Shown in pieces: positions 17,034 to 27,454 of a stretch of DNA of 64,000 bases. The number at the start of each line of letters is the position of its first letter. The first letter of the stretch is position 1. The stretch comes from Luteimonas abyssi (GTDB taxonomy: Bacteria > Pseudomonadota > Gammaproteobacteria > Xanthomonadales > Xanthomonadaceae): positions 3,106,868-3,170,867 of the forward strand of contig NZ_KQ759763.1 in the NCBI RefSeq assembly GCF_001482195.1. The letters run 5' to 3'. The notes under the pieces are model-generated. The model ran no database searches. It was not told the origin of the DNA and worked only from the letters and a program-made list of their open reading frames with translations. Position numbers and translations under genes: made by a program.

Positions 17034-19139
17034 TCATGGCACATCCTCCGGCGACGGTGCATCGGGCGATACCGAACTGCGGCGCGGCGGGGGGCCAGCC
17101 GCGGGAACAGCGGCGTCCGGTGCGGGCGATCGGGCCGCCGGAGACTCGGATGGCGGCGTGGCGGAAGGCGACGTGCGATCGACCGGCAGCAGCGCAGGCG
17201 CGCCGTCGCCGTTGCCCACCGGTGCGAGCTGGTCGGCCGGCGCCGCCGACGCGCCCGCGGCGACCACCGCCTCGCGCGCATCCGCTTCGAGCTCTGGCAT
17301 CTTGCCGGTCACCCACGCATCGAAGATCTTGCGGGCGATCGGCGCGGCGGTGGTGCCGCCGTAGCCGCCGTGTTCGACCACCACCGCCAGCGCGATGGTC
17401 GGGTTCTCGGCCGGCGCGTAGCCGACGAACAGCGCCTGATGGCGCAAGTGATACGGCAAGGTGCGCGGATCGAGGCTGACGTTGCCGCGGCGACTGATGC
17501 GCTGCGCGGTGCCGGTCTTGCCCGCCATCCGGTACTCGGCGCCGCGGGCCATGGCGGTCGCGGTGCCGCGGCCGTGAATGGTCGTCTCCATGCCCTCCTG
17601 CACCGCGCGTATGTTGTCCGGGTTTTCGGTGATCCGCGGCGCCGGCGCCGGCGGCAGCATGCGCCAGGGCTGGTCGTAACCGTCCTTGCGTTCGGCGACC
17701 ACCCGCAACGGATGCAGGTCGCCGCCGTTGGCGACGGCGGCGGTCGCCCGCGCCAGCTGCAGCGCGGTGGCGATCCAGTAGCCCTGGCCGATACCGGCGA
17801 TCACGGTCTCGCCCGCATACCAGGGCTCGCGGCTGCGGCTGGCCTTGAACGCCGGCGACGGCACCACGCCGGCGTTCTCGCCGACGAGGTCGATTCCGGT
17901 CGGCTGGCCGAATCCGTATCGCGTCATGTAATCGGCGAAACGCTCGATGCCCATGTCGTAGGCGAGCTTGTAGTAGTAGAAGTTGATCGAGCGCGCGATG
18001 GAATCGCGCAAATCGGTCCAGCCGGCGCCGGGCGCGGCGTCGCGGTAGCCGCGGCGCTGCCCGGGGATGAAGAATTCGCCGGTGGAGAACACCCCGTCCG
18101 ACGGACGCCGCATGCCGCTGTCGACACCGGCCAGGGCGATGAACGGTTTCACCGTCGAACCCGGCGGGCCGCCGCCCAGCACGTTTCGGTTGAACAGCGG
18201 ACGCGCGGGGTCGTCCATCAACGCGCGGTAGTCGATGTGCGAGATGCCGTTGACGAACAGGTTGGGATCGAAGCTCGGCAGGCTGACCATGCCCAGGATC
18301 TGTCCCGTGTCCGGATCGACCGCCACCGCCGAACCCTGCAGCTCGCCGAAGGCCCGCACCATCGCCTGTTGCAGATCCAGATCCACGCTCAGGCGCAGGT
18401 CGGCGCCGGCCACCGCCGGCACCCGGCCCAACGTCGCCAGCGCGCGGCCTTCGACGTTGGTCTCCACCTGCTCGTAGCCGAGCACGCCGCGAAGGCCTTC
18501 CTCGTAGGACCGCTCGATGCCGGTGCGTCCGGTGTGCGGGAACAGCACGTGGTTGGCGCCGTAGCGCTCGACGTCGCTCTCGTCGGTGCGCCCCACGTAG
18601 CCGATGACGTGGGCGAACAGCGGGCCGTAGGGATAGCGCCGGTTGAGATACGGCACGACCTCGACGCCGGGAAAGCGCCAGCGGTCGACCGCGAACTGCG
18701 CCGCCTCGTCCTCGGTGACGCGCAACTTGAGCGTCAGCGCGCGAAAGCCGCGATTGACCCGACGCTCCTCCCGGAACCGCGCCACATCGACGGGATCGAG
18801 ATCGAAGATCCCGCCGAGCCCGGCCAGCAGGCGATCAATGTCGCCGGCATCCTCGGGCGTCACCTCGAGGCGATAGGCGGGCACGTTGTCGGCCAGGATG
18901 CGGCCGTGCCGGTCGTAGATCAGGCCGCGTCCCGGCACCACCGGCCGCGGCTTGATGCGGTTGGCCTCGGAACGGCGCATGTAATCGCCGTGCTCGATGA
19001 CCTGCAGTTTGAAGTACCAGCCCGCCAGCCCGCCCAGCGCCAGCAGCACGCCGGCGAAGCCGACCAACGCGCGGCGGCGAAACTGGTCCGCCTCCGCGGC
19101 CGGATTGCGGACCCGGCGCTGGCGGCGCGCGGCCATCAT
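17034..19139 (-). CDS. mrdA: Penicillin-binding protein 2 (transpeptidase)
   Basis: A 701-residue class B PBP, the transpeptidase partner of RodA in cell elongation. It has one N-terminal transmembrane helix (about 24-42), a PBP dimer domain, and a transpeptidase domain with STVK (Ser328-Lys331), SIN (384-386) and KTG (541-543). The C-terminal tail of about 70 residues is Ala/Pro/Ser-rich, longer than in enterobacterial PBP2 and of unknown role. It lies 1 bp after mreD and 10 bp before rodA in the operon. Confidence 0.97.
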   Translation of the reverse strand: MMAARRQRRVRNPAAEADQFRRRALVGFAGVLLALGGLAGWYFKLQVIEHGDYMRRSEANRIKPRPVVPGRGLIYDRHGRILADNVPAYRLEVTPEDAGDIDRLLAGLGGIFDLDPVDVARFREERRVNRGFRALTLKLRVTEDEAAQFAVDRWRFPGVEVVPYLNRRYPYGPLFAHVIGYVGRTDESDVERYGANHVLFPHTGRTGIERSYEEGLRGVLGYEQVETNVEGRALATLGRVPAVAGADLRLSVDLDLQQAMVRAFGELQGSAVAVDPDTGQILGMVSLPSFDPNLFVNGISHIDYRALMDDPARPLFNRNVLGGGPPGSTVKPFIALAGVDSGMRRPSDGVFSTGEFFIPGQRRGYRDAAPGAGWTDLRDSIARSINFYYYKLAYDMGIERFADYMTRYGFGQPTGIDLVGENAGVVPSPAFKASRSREPWYAGETVIAGIGQGYWIATALQLARATAAVANGGDLHPLRVVAERKDGYDQPWRMLPPAPAPRITENPDNIRAVQEGMETTIHGRGTATAMARGAEYRMAGKTGTAQRISRRGNVSLDPRTLPYHLRHQALFVGYAPAENPTIALAVVVEHGGYGGTTAAPIARKIFDAWVTGKMPELEADAREAVVAAGASAAPADQLAPVGNGDGAPALLPVDRTSPSATPPSESPAARSPAPDAAVPAAGPPPRRSSVSPDAPSPEDVP

Positions 19140-19140
19140 C

Positions 19141-19626
19141 TCAGCTGCCCTTCCTGCGGTTGAGCCGCAGCGAATCCATCAGCACGAACAGCGGCGGCCA
19201 CAGCAGCATGCCGATCAACGGCGCGAGCCAATAGGTCCAGGGCAGTTGCGGCACGCCCAGCGCCAGATGCAGCGCCGCGTTGACCACGCGATCGTTGAGC
19301 AGCAGGCCGCCGATGGCCAGGGCCTGCTGCGGCACGGGGAAGAAGCGCATCTGGGTCCGGAAGCGCTGCAGGATGAAGGCGAGGATGGTCAGCCGCAGCG
19401 CCTGCTCGCCCAGCAGGCTGCCGAACGCGAGGTCGGCCACCAGGCCGACGCCGAACGCGAAGCCGAGACCGAGCCGGTCGTCGCCCTCCATCACCCAGTA
19501 GGCCACGACCAGCGCCAGCCAGTACGGACGCAACGGCTGCAGCGTCTCGGGCAGCGGGAGCAAGCCCAACAGCAGCCCCAGCAACACGCTGACCGGCAGC
19601 ACCCAGTTGTTGCGGGTGCGCCTCAT
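19141..19626 (-). CDS. mreD: Rod shape-determining protein MreD
   Basis: A 161-residue integral membrane protein with about five hydrophobic segments and the family motif GFAFGVGLVADLAFGSLLGEQAL. It links MreC to the RodA/PBP2 machinery. The start overlaps the mreC stop by 4 nt (19623-19626) and mrdA begins 1 bp after the stop, so the whole block is a tightly packed operon. Confidence 0.95.
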   Translation of the reverse strand: MRRTRNNWVLPVSVLLGLLLGLLPLPETLQPLRPYWLALVVAYWVMEGDDRLGLGFAFGVGLVADLAFGSLLGEQALRLTILAFILQRFRTQMRFFPVPQQALAIGGLLLNDRVVNAALHLALGVPQLPWTYWLAPLIGMLLWPPLFVLMDSLRLNRRKGS

Positions 19627-20621
19627 GTTGCGGGCTCCGCGGGCGCAGCGGGCGGGTCAGCGGGCGCCGGCACCGCGAGCGCGGCGGCGGCGGCCTCGAC
19701 CGCGTCGGCGGGGCGGCCGCGTTCCATGCGGGTGCCGATGGCGGTCTCGCCCGCGTCGGTCGCGCGGGCCACGCGCGGCAATGCCGCCCGTGCCTCACGC
19801 AGCAGCAGCACGTCGCGACCGCGATCGATCTGCGCGGCCGGCACCACGTCGCCGAGCAGGAATGCGCGGCTGTCGTCGGGGGCCAGCGCGGCGATCGTGC
19901 CGACCGGGAATCCAGGCGGGAAGCGACCACCCAGGCCGGACGTCACCAGCGCATCGCCCTCTTCCACGTCGCTCGACAACGGCACGTTGGGCAGGCGCAA
20001 CAGGTCGCCGCGTCCCTGGCCGTACACGACCAGGCGGACACCGGTGCGTGCGACCTCGACCGGGATGGCATGGTCCGGATCGGTCAACAGCAGCACGGTC
20101 GAGGTGGTCTGCGTGGCGGCGATGATCTGACCGAGCACGCCCCCCGCATCGATCGCACTCTGGCCGATGCGCACCCCGTCGCGGGTGCCCGCGCGCAGGG
20201 TGAGGCGCTGGCGGCTGGGGTCGAGATCGATGTCGAGGATCGGCGCCAGCTGCACATCCATGCGGCCGCCGTCGGTGGCCTCGAGCATCGCGCGCAGGCG
20301 CTGGTTCTCGGCCGCCGCCGCCTGCAGCCGCGCCATCCGCGCATTGACCACCAGCAACTCGTTGCGCAGACGATGGTTGTCTTCGGCCAGCAGGCTGCGG
20401 GTCACCGCATCCTCGCGCACGCTGCGTCCCAGCCGCGACGGCAACCCCGCCAGCCACCACAGCGGCTGCATCGCGATGCTGGCCTGGGCGCGCACCTGCG
20501 CCAGCCATTCTCCGCGGTGGTCGGCGACCACCAGGCTCAGGGAAATCGCGAGGTACGCCAGCAACCGGAGCGTGCCGGCCACATCGCCTTTTCGCGCTGC
20601 GGAATTGCTGGCGTAGGACAC
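19623..20621 (-). CDS. mreC: Rod shape-determining protein MreC
   Basis: A 332-residue bitopic protein: one transmembrane helix (LRLLAYLAISLSLVV), a coiled-coil (LLAEDNHRLRNELLVVNARMARLQAAAAENQRL region) and the periplasmic beta-barrel pair that binds PBP2. The Ala/Pro-rich C-terminus is dispensable-looking. Start choice is uncertain. The GTG at 20621 gives a family-like N-terminus (SYASNSAARKGDVAGTLRLL), while an in-frame ATG at 20660 adds 13 residues; neither has a strong ribosome site. A 234-bp gap with a C/G-rich hairpin separates it from mreB. Confidence 0.93.
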   Translation of the reverse strand: MSYASNSAARKGDVAGTLRLLAYLAISLSLVVADHRGEWLAQVRAQASIAMQPLWWLAGLPSRLGRSVREDAVTRSLLAEDNHRLRNELLVVNARMARLQAAAAENQRLRAMLEATDGGRMDVQLAPILDIDLDPSRQRLTLRAGTRDGVRIGQSAIDAGGVLGQIIAATQTTSTVLLLTDPDHAIPVEVARTGVRLVVYGQGRGDLLRLPNVPLSSDVEEGDALVTSGLGGRFPPGFPVGTIAALAPDDSRAFLLGDVVPAAQIDRGRDVLLLREARAALPRVARATDAGETAIGTRMERGRPADAVEAAAAALAVPAPADPPAAPAEPAT

Positions 20622-20706
20622 CCCAGGATTACCCGAATTCACCGAAGAAATAGAAACCAACCATCACCACGACGGTGCCCGAAGCGACACCCGCATGGTA
20701 CCCACG

Positions 20707-20732
20707 CCCCTCCCCTGCATGCGGGGGAGGGG
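20707..20732. repeat. C/G-rich hairpin between mreB and mreC
   Basis: A perfect 9-bp inverted repeat (cccctcccc at 20707-20715, ggggagggg at 20724-20732) with an 8-nt loop lies in the mreB-mreC gap, followed by a G-rich tract. It resembles the hairpins at 833, 23115 and 33682. On the minus strand it lies downstream of mreB and could attenuate read-through or stabilise the mreB message. There is no T-run, so it is not a classic intrinsic terminator. Confidence 0.5.
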
Positions 20733-20855
20733 TTGGGGTGGGGGGCACGACGCGCGGCAACGCATTCCCTCACCCCGCCCCTCTTTCCGGCAACGCGCGG
20801 AAGAGCAGCTCGACCACCGTCCGGCACGCCAAAGCAGCGGCCCGGACCGCTCGAC

Positions 20856-22115
<1,260 letters not shown>

Positions 22116-22149
22116 CTATGCGGCTCTCCGCCTGCACGAGCGCCGACCG

Positions 22150-23085
22150 ATGTCCGTCCTGATCTGTGGATCCCTGGCCTACGACACCATCATGGTGTTC
22201 CCCGACCAGTTCAAGAACCACATCCTGCCGGACAAGGTCCACATCCTGAACGTCTCGTTCCTGGTGCCGCGGATGCGCCGTGAATTCGGCGGCTGCGCCG
22301 GCAACATCGCCTACAACCTCAAGCTGCTCGGCGGTGAGCCGGTGCCGATGGCGACCGTGGGCCAGGACTTCGCGCCCTACCGCGAATGGTTCGAGGAGAT
22401 GGACATCCGCCTCGACCAGGTGAAGGTGATCGACGAGTTGTTCACCCCGCAGGCCTTCATCACCACCGACCACGACAACAACCAGATCACCGCGTTCCAC
22501 CCGGGCGCGATGATGCGCAGCTACGAGAACCACGTGAAGGACGTGAAGGGCGTGACCTTCGGCATCGTCAGCCCGGACGGCCGCGAGGGCATGCTGCAGA
22601 ACGCGGCGGAATTCGCCGAGGCCGGCATCCCCTTCATCTTCGATCCGGGCCAGGCCATGCCGCTGTTCAACGGCGAGGAGCTGCGCAATTTCATCGATCT
22701 GGCCGACTACGTCACGGTCAACGATTACGAATCCAACCTGCTGCAGGAACGCACCGGCTGGAACGAGGCGGAGATCGTCCAGCGGGTCAAGGCGTACATC
22801 ACCACGCGTGGCCCGAAGGGATCGGATATCCACACGCCCGAGCAGACCTTCCACATCCCGCAGGCGCAGGAGCGCCGGGTGACCGACCCCACCGGCTGCG
22901 GCGACGCCTTCCGCGCCGGCCTGATCTTCGGACTGCAGAAGGGCTACGACTGGCAGACCATCGGCCGCATCGGCAATCTGATGGGTGCGCTGAAGGTGGA
23001 GCACCCGGGCACGCAGAATCAGCGCTTCGACTACGACGAGTTCGCCGAGCAGTTCCGGCAGCAGTTCGGCTACGTGCTGCGCTGA
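22150..23085 (+). CDS. PfkB-family carbohydrate (adenosine-type) kinase
   Basis: A 311-residue ribokinase-fold kinase. PfkB signature 1 is FGGCAGNIAYNLKLLGG and signature 2 is TDPTGCGDAFRAG, which carries the catalytic Asp and anion hole. The lid-like sequence and ITTDHDNNQITAFHPGAM resemble adenosine-kinase-like members common in Xanthomonadaceae, but the sugar or nucleoside substrate cannot be assigned. The ATG at 22150 starts MSVLICGSLAYDTIM, as in the family. The gene is divergent from mreB and convergent with the M15 peptidase gene. Confidence 0.88.
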   Translation: MSVLICGSLAYDTIMVFPDQFKNHILPDKVHILNVSFLVPRMRREFGGCAGNIAYNLKLLGGEPVPMATVGQDFAPYREWFEEMDIRLDQVKVIDELFTPQAFITTDHDNNQITAFHPGAMMRSYENHVKDVKGVTFGIVSPDGREGMLQNAAEFAEAGIPFIFDPGQAMPLFNGEELRNFIDLADYVTVNDYESNLLQERTGWNEAEIVQRVKAYITTRGPKGSDIHTPEQTFHIPQAQERRVTDPTGCGDAFRAGLIFGLQKGYDWQTIGRIGNLMGALKVEHPGTQNQRFDYDEFAEQFRQQFGYVLR

Positions 23086-23114
23086 AACTCGCCTTATCCG
23101 CCCCTTCGGGGCAT

Positions 23115-23138
23115 CTTCTCCCGCGCGCGCGGGAGAAG
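23115..23138. terminator. Palindromic hairpin at convergent gene ends
   Basis: A perfect 24-bp palindrome (12-bp arms; left arm cttctcccgcgc, right arm gcgcgggagaag) sits between the stops of the PfkB kinase and the M15 peptidase. A small hairpin around gccccttcggggc precedes it. It is symmetric and could end transcription from both sides. It lacks a T-tract, so it may instead be a copy of the dispersed intergenic repeat. Confidence 0.5.
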
Positions 23139-23173
23139 GGATCAGGCACGGCCCGGCCAGGGTGCGAAAACGG

Positions 23174-24139
23174 TCAACGCACGTTGACGAAACCGTCCTG
23201 CGTCTGCCCGCCATTGAGCCGCTGCTGCAACTGCGTGGTGCTCAGGCCGAAGTCCATCTGGAAGTGGGGACGGTCGACGGGGCGGGTCCAGGTGCCGCCC
23301 CATTCCAGCCCGAGGTCCTGGCCGATCCGGCCGACCGCGTTCCAGTCCAGATCCCAGCTCACGCCCCCGTTGGGCAACAACTGGACCACGTCGAACGCCA
23401 GTCCGTAGTTGTGGTAACTCTGGCCACCGCGCGCATGCGTGACCACCGGGCCCGGCGCGGTGCGCCCCTGGGTGTACAGGGTGTCCTGCTCGGCGAACGT
23501 GCGGAAACCGTCGCTGACGCGCAAGGTGATGCCGAGCTCCTGCTCGACCCGGTTGACGAAGGCGGCCGCCGTGGCGCGCACCTCCGGGTGCAGGCCCTGG
23601 ATGCGCTGTGCGGTGAGCGGATCGGTGACATCGGCGGGTTCGCCGGTGACCGGGGCCACCGGACCCGGTGACGCGGTGGCGACGCGCCCCAGTTCGCCCC
23701 AGGTCTTCGGCCCCACGATGCCATCCACCTCCAGACCGCGATCGCCCTGGAACGCCCGCACCGCGGCATCGGTCTGGCTGCCGAAGATGCCGTCGATCAC
23801 GCCCGGCGCATAGCCACCCCGTTCCAGCCCCTGCTGCAGATCCGCCACCACCGGACCGCGCGCATCGAGCGACAGCCGCGGCGTCGGTCCTTCGGGGTCC
23901 ACCAGCGCGGGCGCCCGCGACACCGCGCCCTCGGGCAGCGCGATGCGCTGATCCGGATAGACCACGTCGGGGTTGAGGATGTCCGGATTCGCATCGCGCA
24001 TCGCCTGCAGGCTCACCGCGTAATCGCGGGCGATGGTGGACAGCGTTTCGCCCTGCCGGACCGTATGCGTGGGCAGGTCGGCGGGCGTCGGGTCGCTTTG
24101 CGCGCGCGACGGGTCGTTCGAAACGGCGTCGAGGGTCAT
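23174..24139 (-). CDS. LysM / PG-binding / M15 peptidase (endolysin-like)
   Basis: A 321-residue modular enzyme. A LysM domain (about 25-70: HTVRQGETLSTIARDYAVS to YPDQRIALP) is followed by a PG_binding_1 domain (about 93-150: VVADLQQGLERGGY to DGIVGPKTWGELG). The C-terminal M15 D,D- or L,D-peptidase domain has the zinc motif SYHNYGLAFD (His-x6-Asp) and RPHFQMD. All expected metal residues are visible. No signal peptide or lipobox is seen, although the substrate is in the wall; export may depend on a holin-like, T6SS or lytic route. Recycling of cell-wall fragments is another possibility. Confidence 0.82.
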   Translation of the reverse strand: MTLDAVSNDPSRAQSDPTPADLPTHTVRQGETLSTIARDYAVSLQAMRDANPDILNPDVVYPDQRIALPEGAVSRAPALVDPEGPTPRLSLDARGPVVADLQQGLERGGYAPGVIDGIFGSQTDAAVRAFQGDRGLEVDGIVGPKTWGELGRVATASPGPVAPVTGEPADVTDPLTAQRIQGLHPEVRATAAAFVNRVEQELGITLRVSDGFRTFAEQDTLYTQGRTAPGPVVTHARGGQSYHNYGLAFDVVQLLPNGGVSWDLDWNAVGRIGQDLGLEWGGTWTRPVDRPHFQMDFGLSTTQLQQRLNGGQTQDGFVNVR

Positions 24140-24272
24140 GGCATCGGTTCCGGCAGCGGAGTCGGGGCCGGGTACCGGCCCGGCCCCTCCCGAGTTTCGG
24201 CGGCGGCCCGCCTGCCGGCAGCTGGGGACAACCCTAAGCCGCCGCGACGCCGATCACAGTTCCGGGTGCCGC

Positions 24273-24995
24273 TCAGTCCCAGCCCGGCATCCGCGCGCGG
24301 TCCAGGCCGCCGACCTCGAACACCGCGGTGCGGTTGCCGCCGGCGCTGACCGGGAACTCGATGCTCAGGGTCTTCGCGTCGCGGATGGCCGCCCACAGCG
24401 CGGCCTCGTCGTTGACGAACATCGCGATGGCCTCGTCGGTCCTGGGCCGGTTGGCCGCCATCCGGCGCGCGTCGCCGTCCACGGTCACGTTCACCCGGCA
24501 CTGCCCGTAGCAGTCGAAGTCGCCGGCCTGCAGCACCAGATAGCTGCTGCGGCCCCAGGACGGATGATCGCGGAAGATCAGCTGGACCCGGCGTGCGCCG
24601 CTGCCGTCGACATCCACCCGCTCGCGCGCGTCGATCGCCGCCGAGCGCTGCTGGCCGCCCTCCACGGCGATCGCCTGGTAGCTCCACAACGCGGCGGTGC
24701 GCGTACTCTCGCGCTCGTCGTCGGCCTTGGCGGTGATGTCGTCGAAGCGCGCGCGCACGCGGTCGGCGGCGTCGGTATCCGGCCAGCGCATGAACAGGAC
24801 CTCCCCCTGCGCCTTGGCCAGCGCCCAGTTCTCGTCCGCCACCGCCTTGTCGAAGCCGGCCTCGGCCTCGGAGGCCTGCCGCTCGGCGGCCTCCGCGCGC
24901 GCTGCCGCCTGCGCCGCCGCCTCGGCCTCCCGATCACTGCAGCCGGTGAGCGCGAATGCGAGCGCCAATGCGATCAGGGGCAGTTGTACGGGCAT
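24273..24995 (-). CDS. Lipoprotein of unknown function
   Basis: A 240-residue lipoprotein: LIALALAFALTGC lipobox followed by an Ala/Glu-rich helical segment (EAEAAAQAAARAEAAERQASEAEAG region, likely a coiled coil). The beta-rich C-terminal domain contains a Cys pair (DFDCYGQCRVNV) and VFEVGGLDRARMPGW. It resembles uncharacterised xanthomonad lipoproteins; no enzymatic motif is visible. The gap of 285 bp to the M1 peptidase gene contains no recognisable gene. Confidence 0.65.
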   Translation of the reverse strand: MPVQLPLIALALAFALTGCSDREAEAAAQAAARAEAAERQASEAEAGFDKAVADENWALAKAQGEVLFMRWPDTDAADRVRARFDDITAKADDERESTRTAALWSYQAIAVEGGQQRSAAIDARERVDVDGSGARRVQLIFRDHPSWGRSSYLVLQAGDFDCYGQCRVNVTVDGDARRMAANRPRTDEAIAMFVNDEAALWAAIRDAKTLSIEFPVSAGGNRTAVFEVGGLDRARMPGWD

Positions 24996-25280
24996 GGCTC
25001 GGATCCGAAGGACAGGCCCCCGAGCTTAGCCGTTCGGTCCCGGACCCGTCACGGGCGGACGCGGCGCTGTCGCGTCGGACTCGACGGCCGACGACGTCCC
25101 GTGGCGATGCGCGGGCCCCCGGCATCGCCGGCACAGGACGGTCGGCGACCCGGCGGACCGGATCACGAGGCCGTCGTTCGCGCCCGCGAGGCACATCCAC
25201 GAGCGCCATCGTTCACCTACTGCACCGACTTTCAACGCGCGCCACCACCTCGCCCACCGCGCGGCGGCGCTGCCGCGCGC

Positions 25281-27242
25281 TCAGCCCGCGTCGGCGGGCG
25301 GCTCCGCGGCCGGCGACGTCTCCGGCCTGGCCTGGTCGATGATCCGCTGCACCGCGGCCGCGGTGATCGGATGGTAGGTCGGCCGCGCCTGCGCGAACAC
25401 CTCGCGCGCCAGCGCCAGGCCCTCCGGGGTCTGCGCCAGGGCCGTGTAGACCGGCATGACCAGCTTCATCCGGCCCACGCTGCGCAGGAATTCGGTCATC
25501 GGCTCGAACGCGAGCATGTACGCGCTGCGCACCGCCAGCGGATACCAGCGCATCGCCAGTTCGCCGTTGGGGGTGCCGGTGAACTGGTAGGCGGTGTCGA
25601 GCTGCGCCATCTGCTCCAGCGACAGCGTCTCGGGCATGCCCTCCAGGAAATGGATCCACTCCTGCGTGGTCCACTCGCCGGTCAGCTGCTGCGGCGGCAG
25701 CTGGGCGCTGCCCAGCCACGCCAGGCGCGCGGAGTCCACCAGCCCCAGCCGCGGCGACAGCACCCGCGGCGCGGACTCCGGAATGCCCGTGCCGTAGATC
25801 CAGGCGTCCAGCTCCTCGTCGGTCACGGTGCCCGGATTCGGCGCCAGCAAGTGCTCGCGCGCGTAGTCCACGAACTGCTCGGTGGTGATCGACTGGAACG
25901 CGAAGTGGTCGAAGTAACCGCGCAGGAACGGGTCGAACGTCTCGCGGCCGAAGCGCTCCTCGAGGAAGTGCAGGAACCACGCGCCCTTGTCGTAGACCAC
26001 GCCGCTGAGCGGATCGTCAGGACCGATCTCGGTACCCGGACGCAGCGCCAGCGCCTGCTCGGCATCGGACATGCCGTCGATCTCGCCCTCGAGCGCGTCG
26101 CGGGCGATGACGTACTCCATGTCGCTGAATTCCTTGCCGAACAGCGCCTCGACGATGCGGTTCTCGACGTAGCTGGTGACGCCTTCGTTGAGCCAGCCGT
26201 GCTTGGGGCTGGCGAAGGTGACCAGGTTGCCCGACCAGCTGTGGGCGAGCTCATGAGCGATCAGCGACACCAGCGACTTGTCGCCCACGATCACGGTCGG
26301 GGTGATGAACGACAGGCGCGGATTCTCCATGCCGCCGTACGGGAACGACGGCGGCAGGATCAGCAGGTCATAGCGCTCCCAGCGATACGGGCCGTAGAGC
26401 TGCTCGGTGGTTTCGATCATGCGCTCGGTGTCGTCGAACTCGGCCACCGCGCGCTCGATCATCGTCGGCTCGGCCCACACGCCGGCGCGGTCGGAAATCG
26501 CCTCGAACACCAGGTCGCCGGCCGCGATCGCCATCAGGTACGAGGGAATGCGCTGCGGCATGGTGAACGTGTACGTGCCGTCGCGCTGGGCGTCGGGCGC
26601 GTTGTCGGCACTCATGAGCACCATCACGTCCGGGCGCGTGCGCACCGTGGCGGTGTAGGTGTAACGCACTGCGGGGGTGTCCTGCAGCGGCACCCAGCTG
26701 CGCGCGTGGATCTGCTGCGACTGGCTGAACATGAAGGGCAGAATGCCGCCTTCGGTCATCTCCGGAGTCAGCCATTGCAGGCCGGACGCCTGGGGCGAGG
26801 TGCGGTAGGTCACGCGCACCCGGGTGTCGCGCTCGGGTGTCTGGACGACGAGCCGGCTGCCGAGGGTGGCGTGGGCGTCGTCGAGTGCGAATGCCAGTGC
26901 GTGCCACTGGCCGTCGCGCTCGCCCTCGACACGCTCGATGGTCAGGTCGCGGGTATCCAGGACCAGGGTGTCGGCGCTGTCGTCGCGCCAGGCGAGCGTG
27001 TAGGTCGCGGTTCCGGCCAGGGTGCGGGTGTCGAAGTCCAGATCGAGATCCAGCGCGAGATCGTCGATGACGACCTTGTCCGGCTCGGCATAGGAGTGCT
27101 CGTCACGGTCTGCGGTCACGGGCGTGTCCTGGGTCGGCGCCGGGCCCGGCGCAGTGGGGTCGGGGCTGGGCTGGCGATTGCAGGCGGCCAGGGTCAGGGC
27201 GGCCAGGGCCAGCACACAGGCGACGGTCCGGAACGAGCGCAT
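25281..27242 (-). CDS. M1-family aminopeptidase (leukotriene A4 hydrolase-like), lipoprotein
   Basis: A 653-residue zinc aminopeptidase anchored as a lipoprotein (VLALAALTLAAC lipobox). It has the exopeptidase motif YGGMENPRL, the zinc site HELAH (about 330-334) with the downstream Glu in WLNEGVTSY, and a C-terminal helical domain like that of LTA4 hydrolases (about 470-650). It removes N-terminal residues from peptides in the periplasm. The ATG at 27242 is used; an in-frame TTG lies 6 codons upstream. It is preceded by a 212-bp gap after ubiE. Confidence 0.9.
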   Translation of the reverse strand: MRSFRTVACVLALAALTLAACNRQPSPDPTAPGPAPTQDTPVTADRDEHSYAEPDKVVIDDLALDLDLDFDTRTLAGTATYTLAWRDDSADTLVLDTRDLTIERVEGERDGQWHALAFALDDAHATLGSRLVVQTPERDTRVRVTYRTSPQASGLQWLTPEMTEGGILPFMFSQSQQIHARSWVPLQDTPAVRYTYTATVRTRPDVMVLMSADNAPDAQRDGTYTFTMPQRIPSYLMAIAAGDLVFEAISDRAGVWAEPTMIERAVAEFDDTERMIETTEQLYGPYRWERYDLLILPPSFPYGGMENPRLSFITPTVIVGDKSLVSLIAHELAHSWSGNLVTFASPKHGWLNEGVTSYVENRIVEALFGKEFSDMEYVIARDALEGEIDGMSDAEQALALRPGTEIGPDDPLSGVVYDKGAWFLHFLEERFGRETFDPFLRGYFDHFAFQSITTEQFVDYAREHLLAPNPGTVTDEELDAWIYGTGIPESAPRVLSPRLGLVDSARLAWLGSAQLPPQQLTGEWTTQEWIHFLEGMPETLSLEQMAQLDTAYQFTGTPNGELAMRWYPLAVRSAYMLAFEPMTEFLRSVGRMKLVMPVYTALAQTPEGLALAREVFAQARPTYHPITAAAVQRIIDQARPETSPAAEPPADAG

Positions 27243-27454
27243 CGGGCGACATCCGTACAAGGGGAAGCGGCCATTCTAGCGCCGCATGGCCCGACCTCCA
27301 GCCATCGGCAGGCGGGATCACACGCCACGCGGGCGTATCGCCGGAAGCGGCAAGGTGCGCGGCGGGACGGACGCGCGCGCCGTCGGCGAGGGGCGCCACG
27401 ACAGGCCGCCGCCTGCACGACGCACGCGGGTGCGGGCGCGAAGGCCCGCGACCG

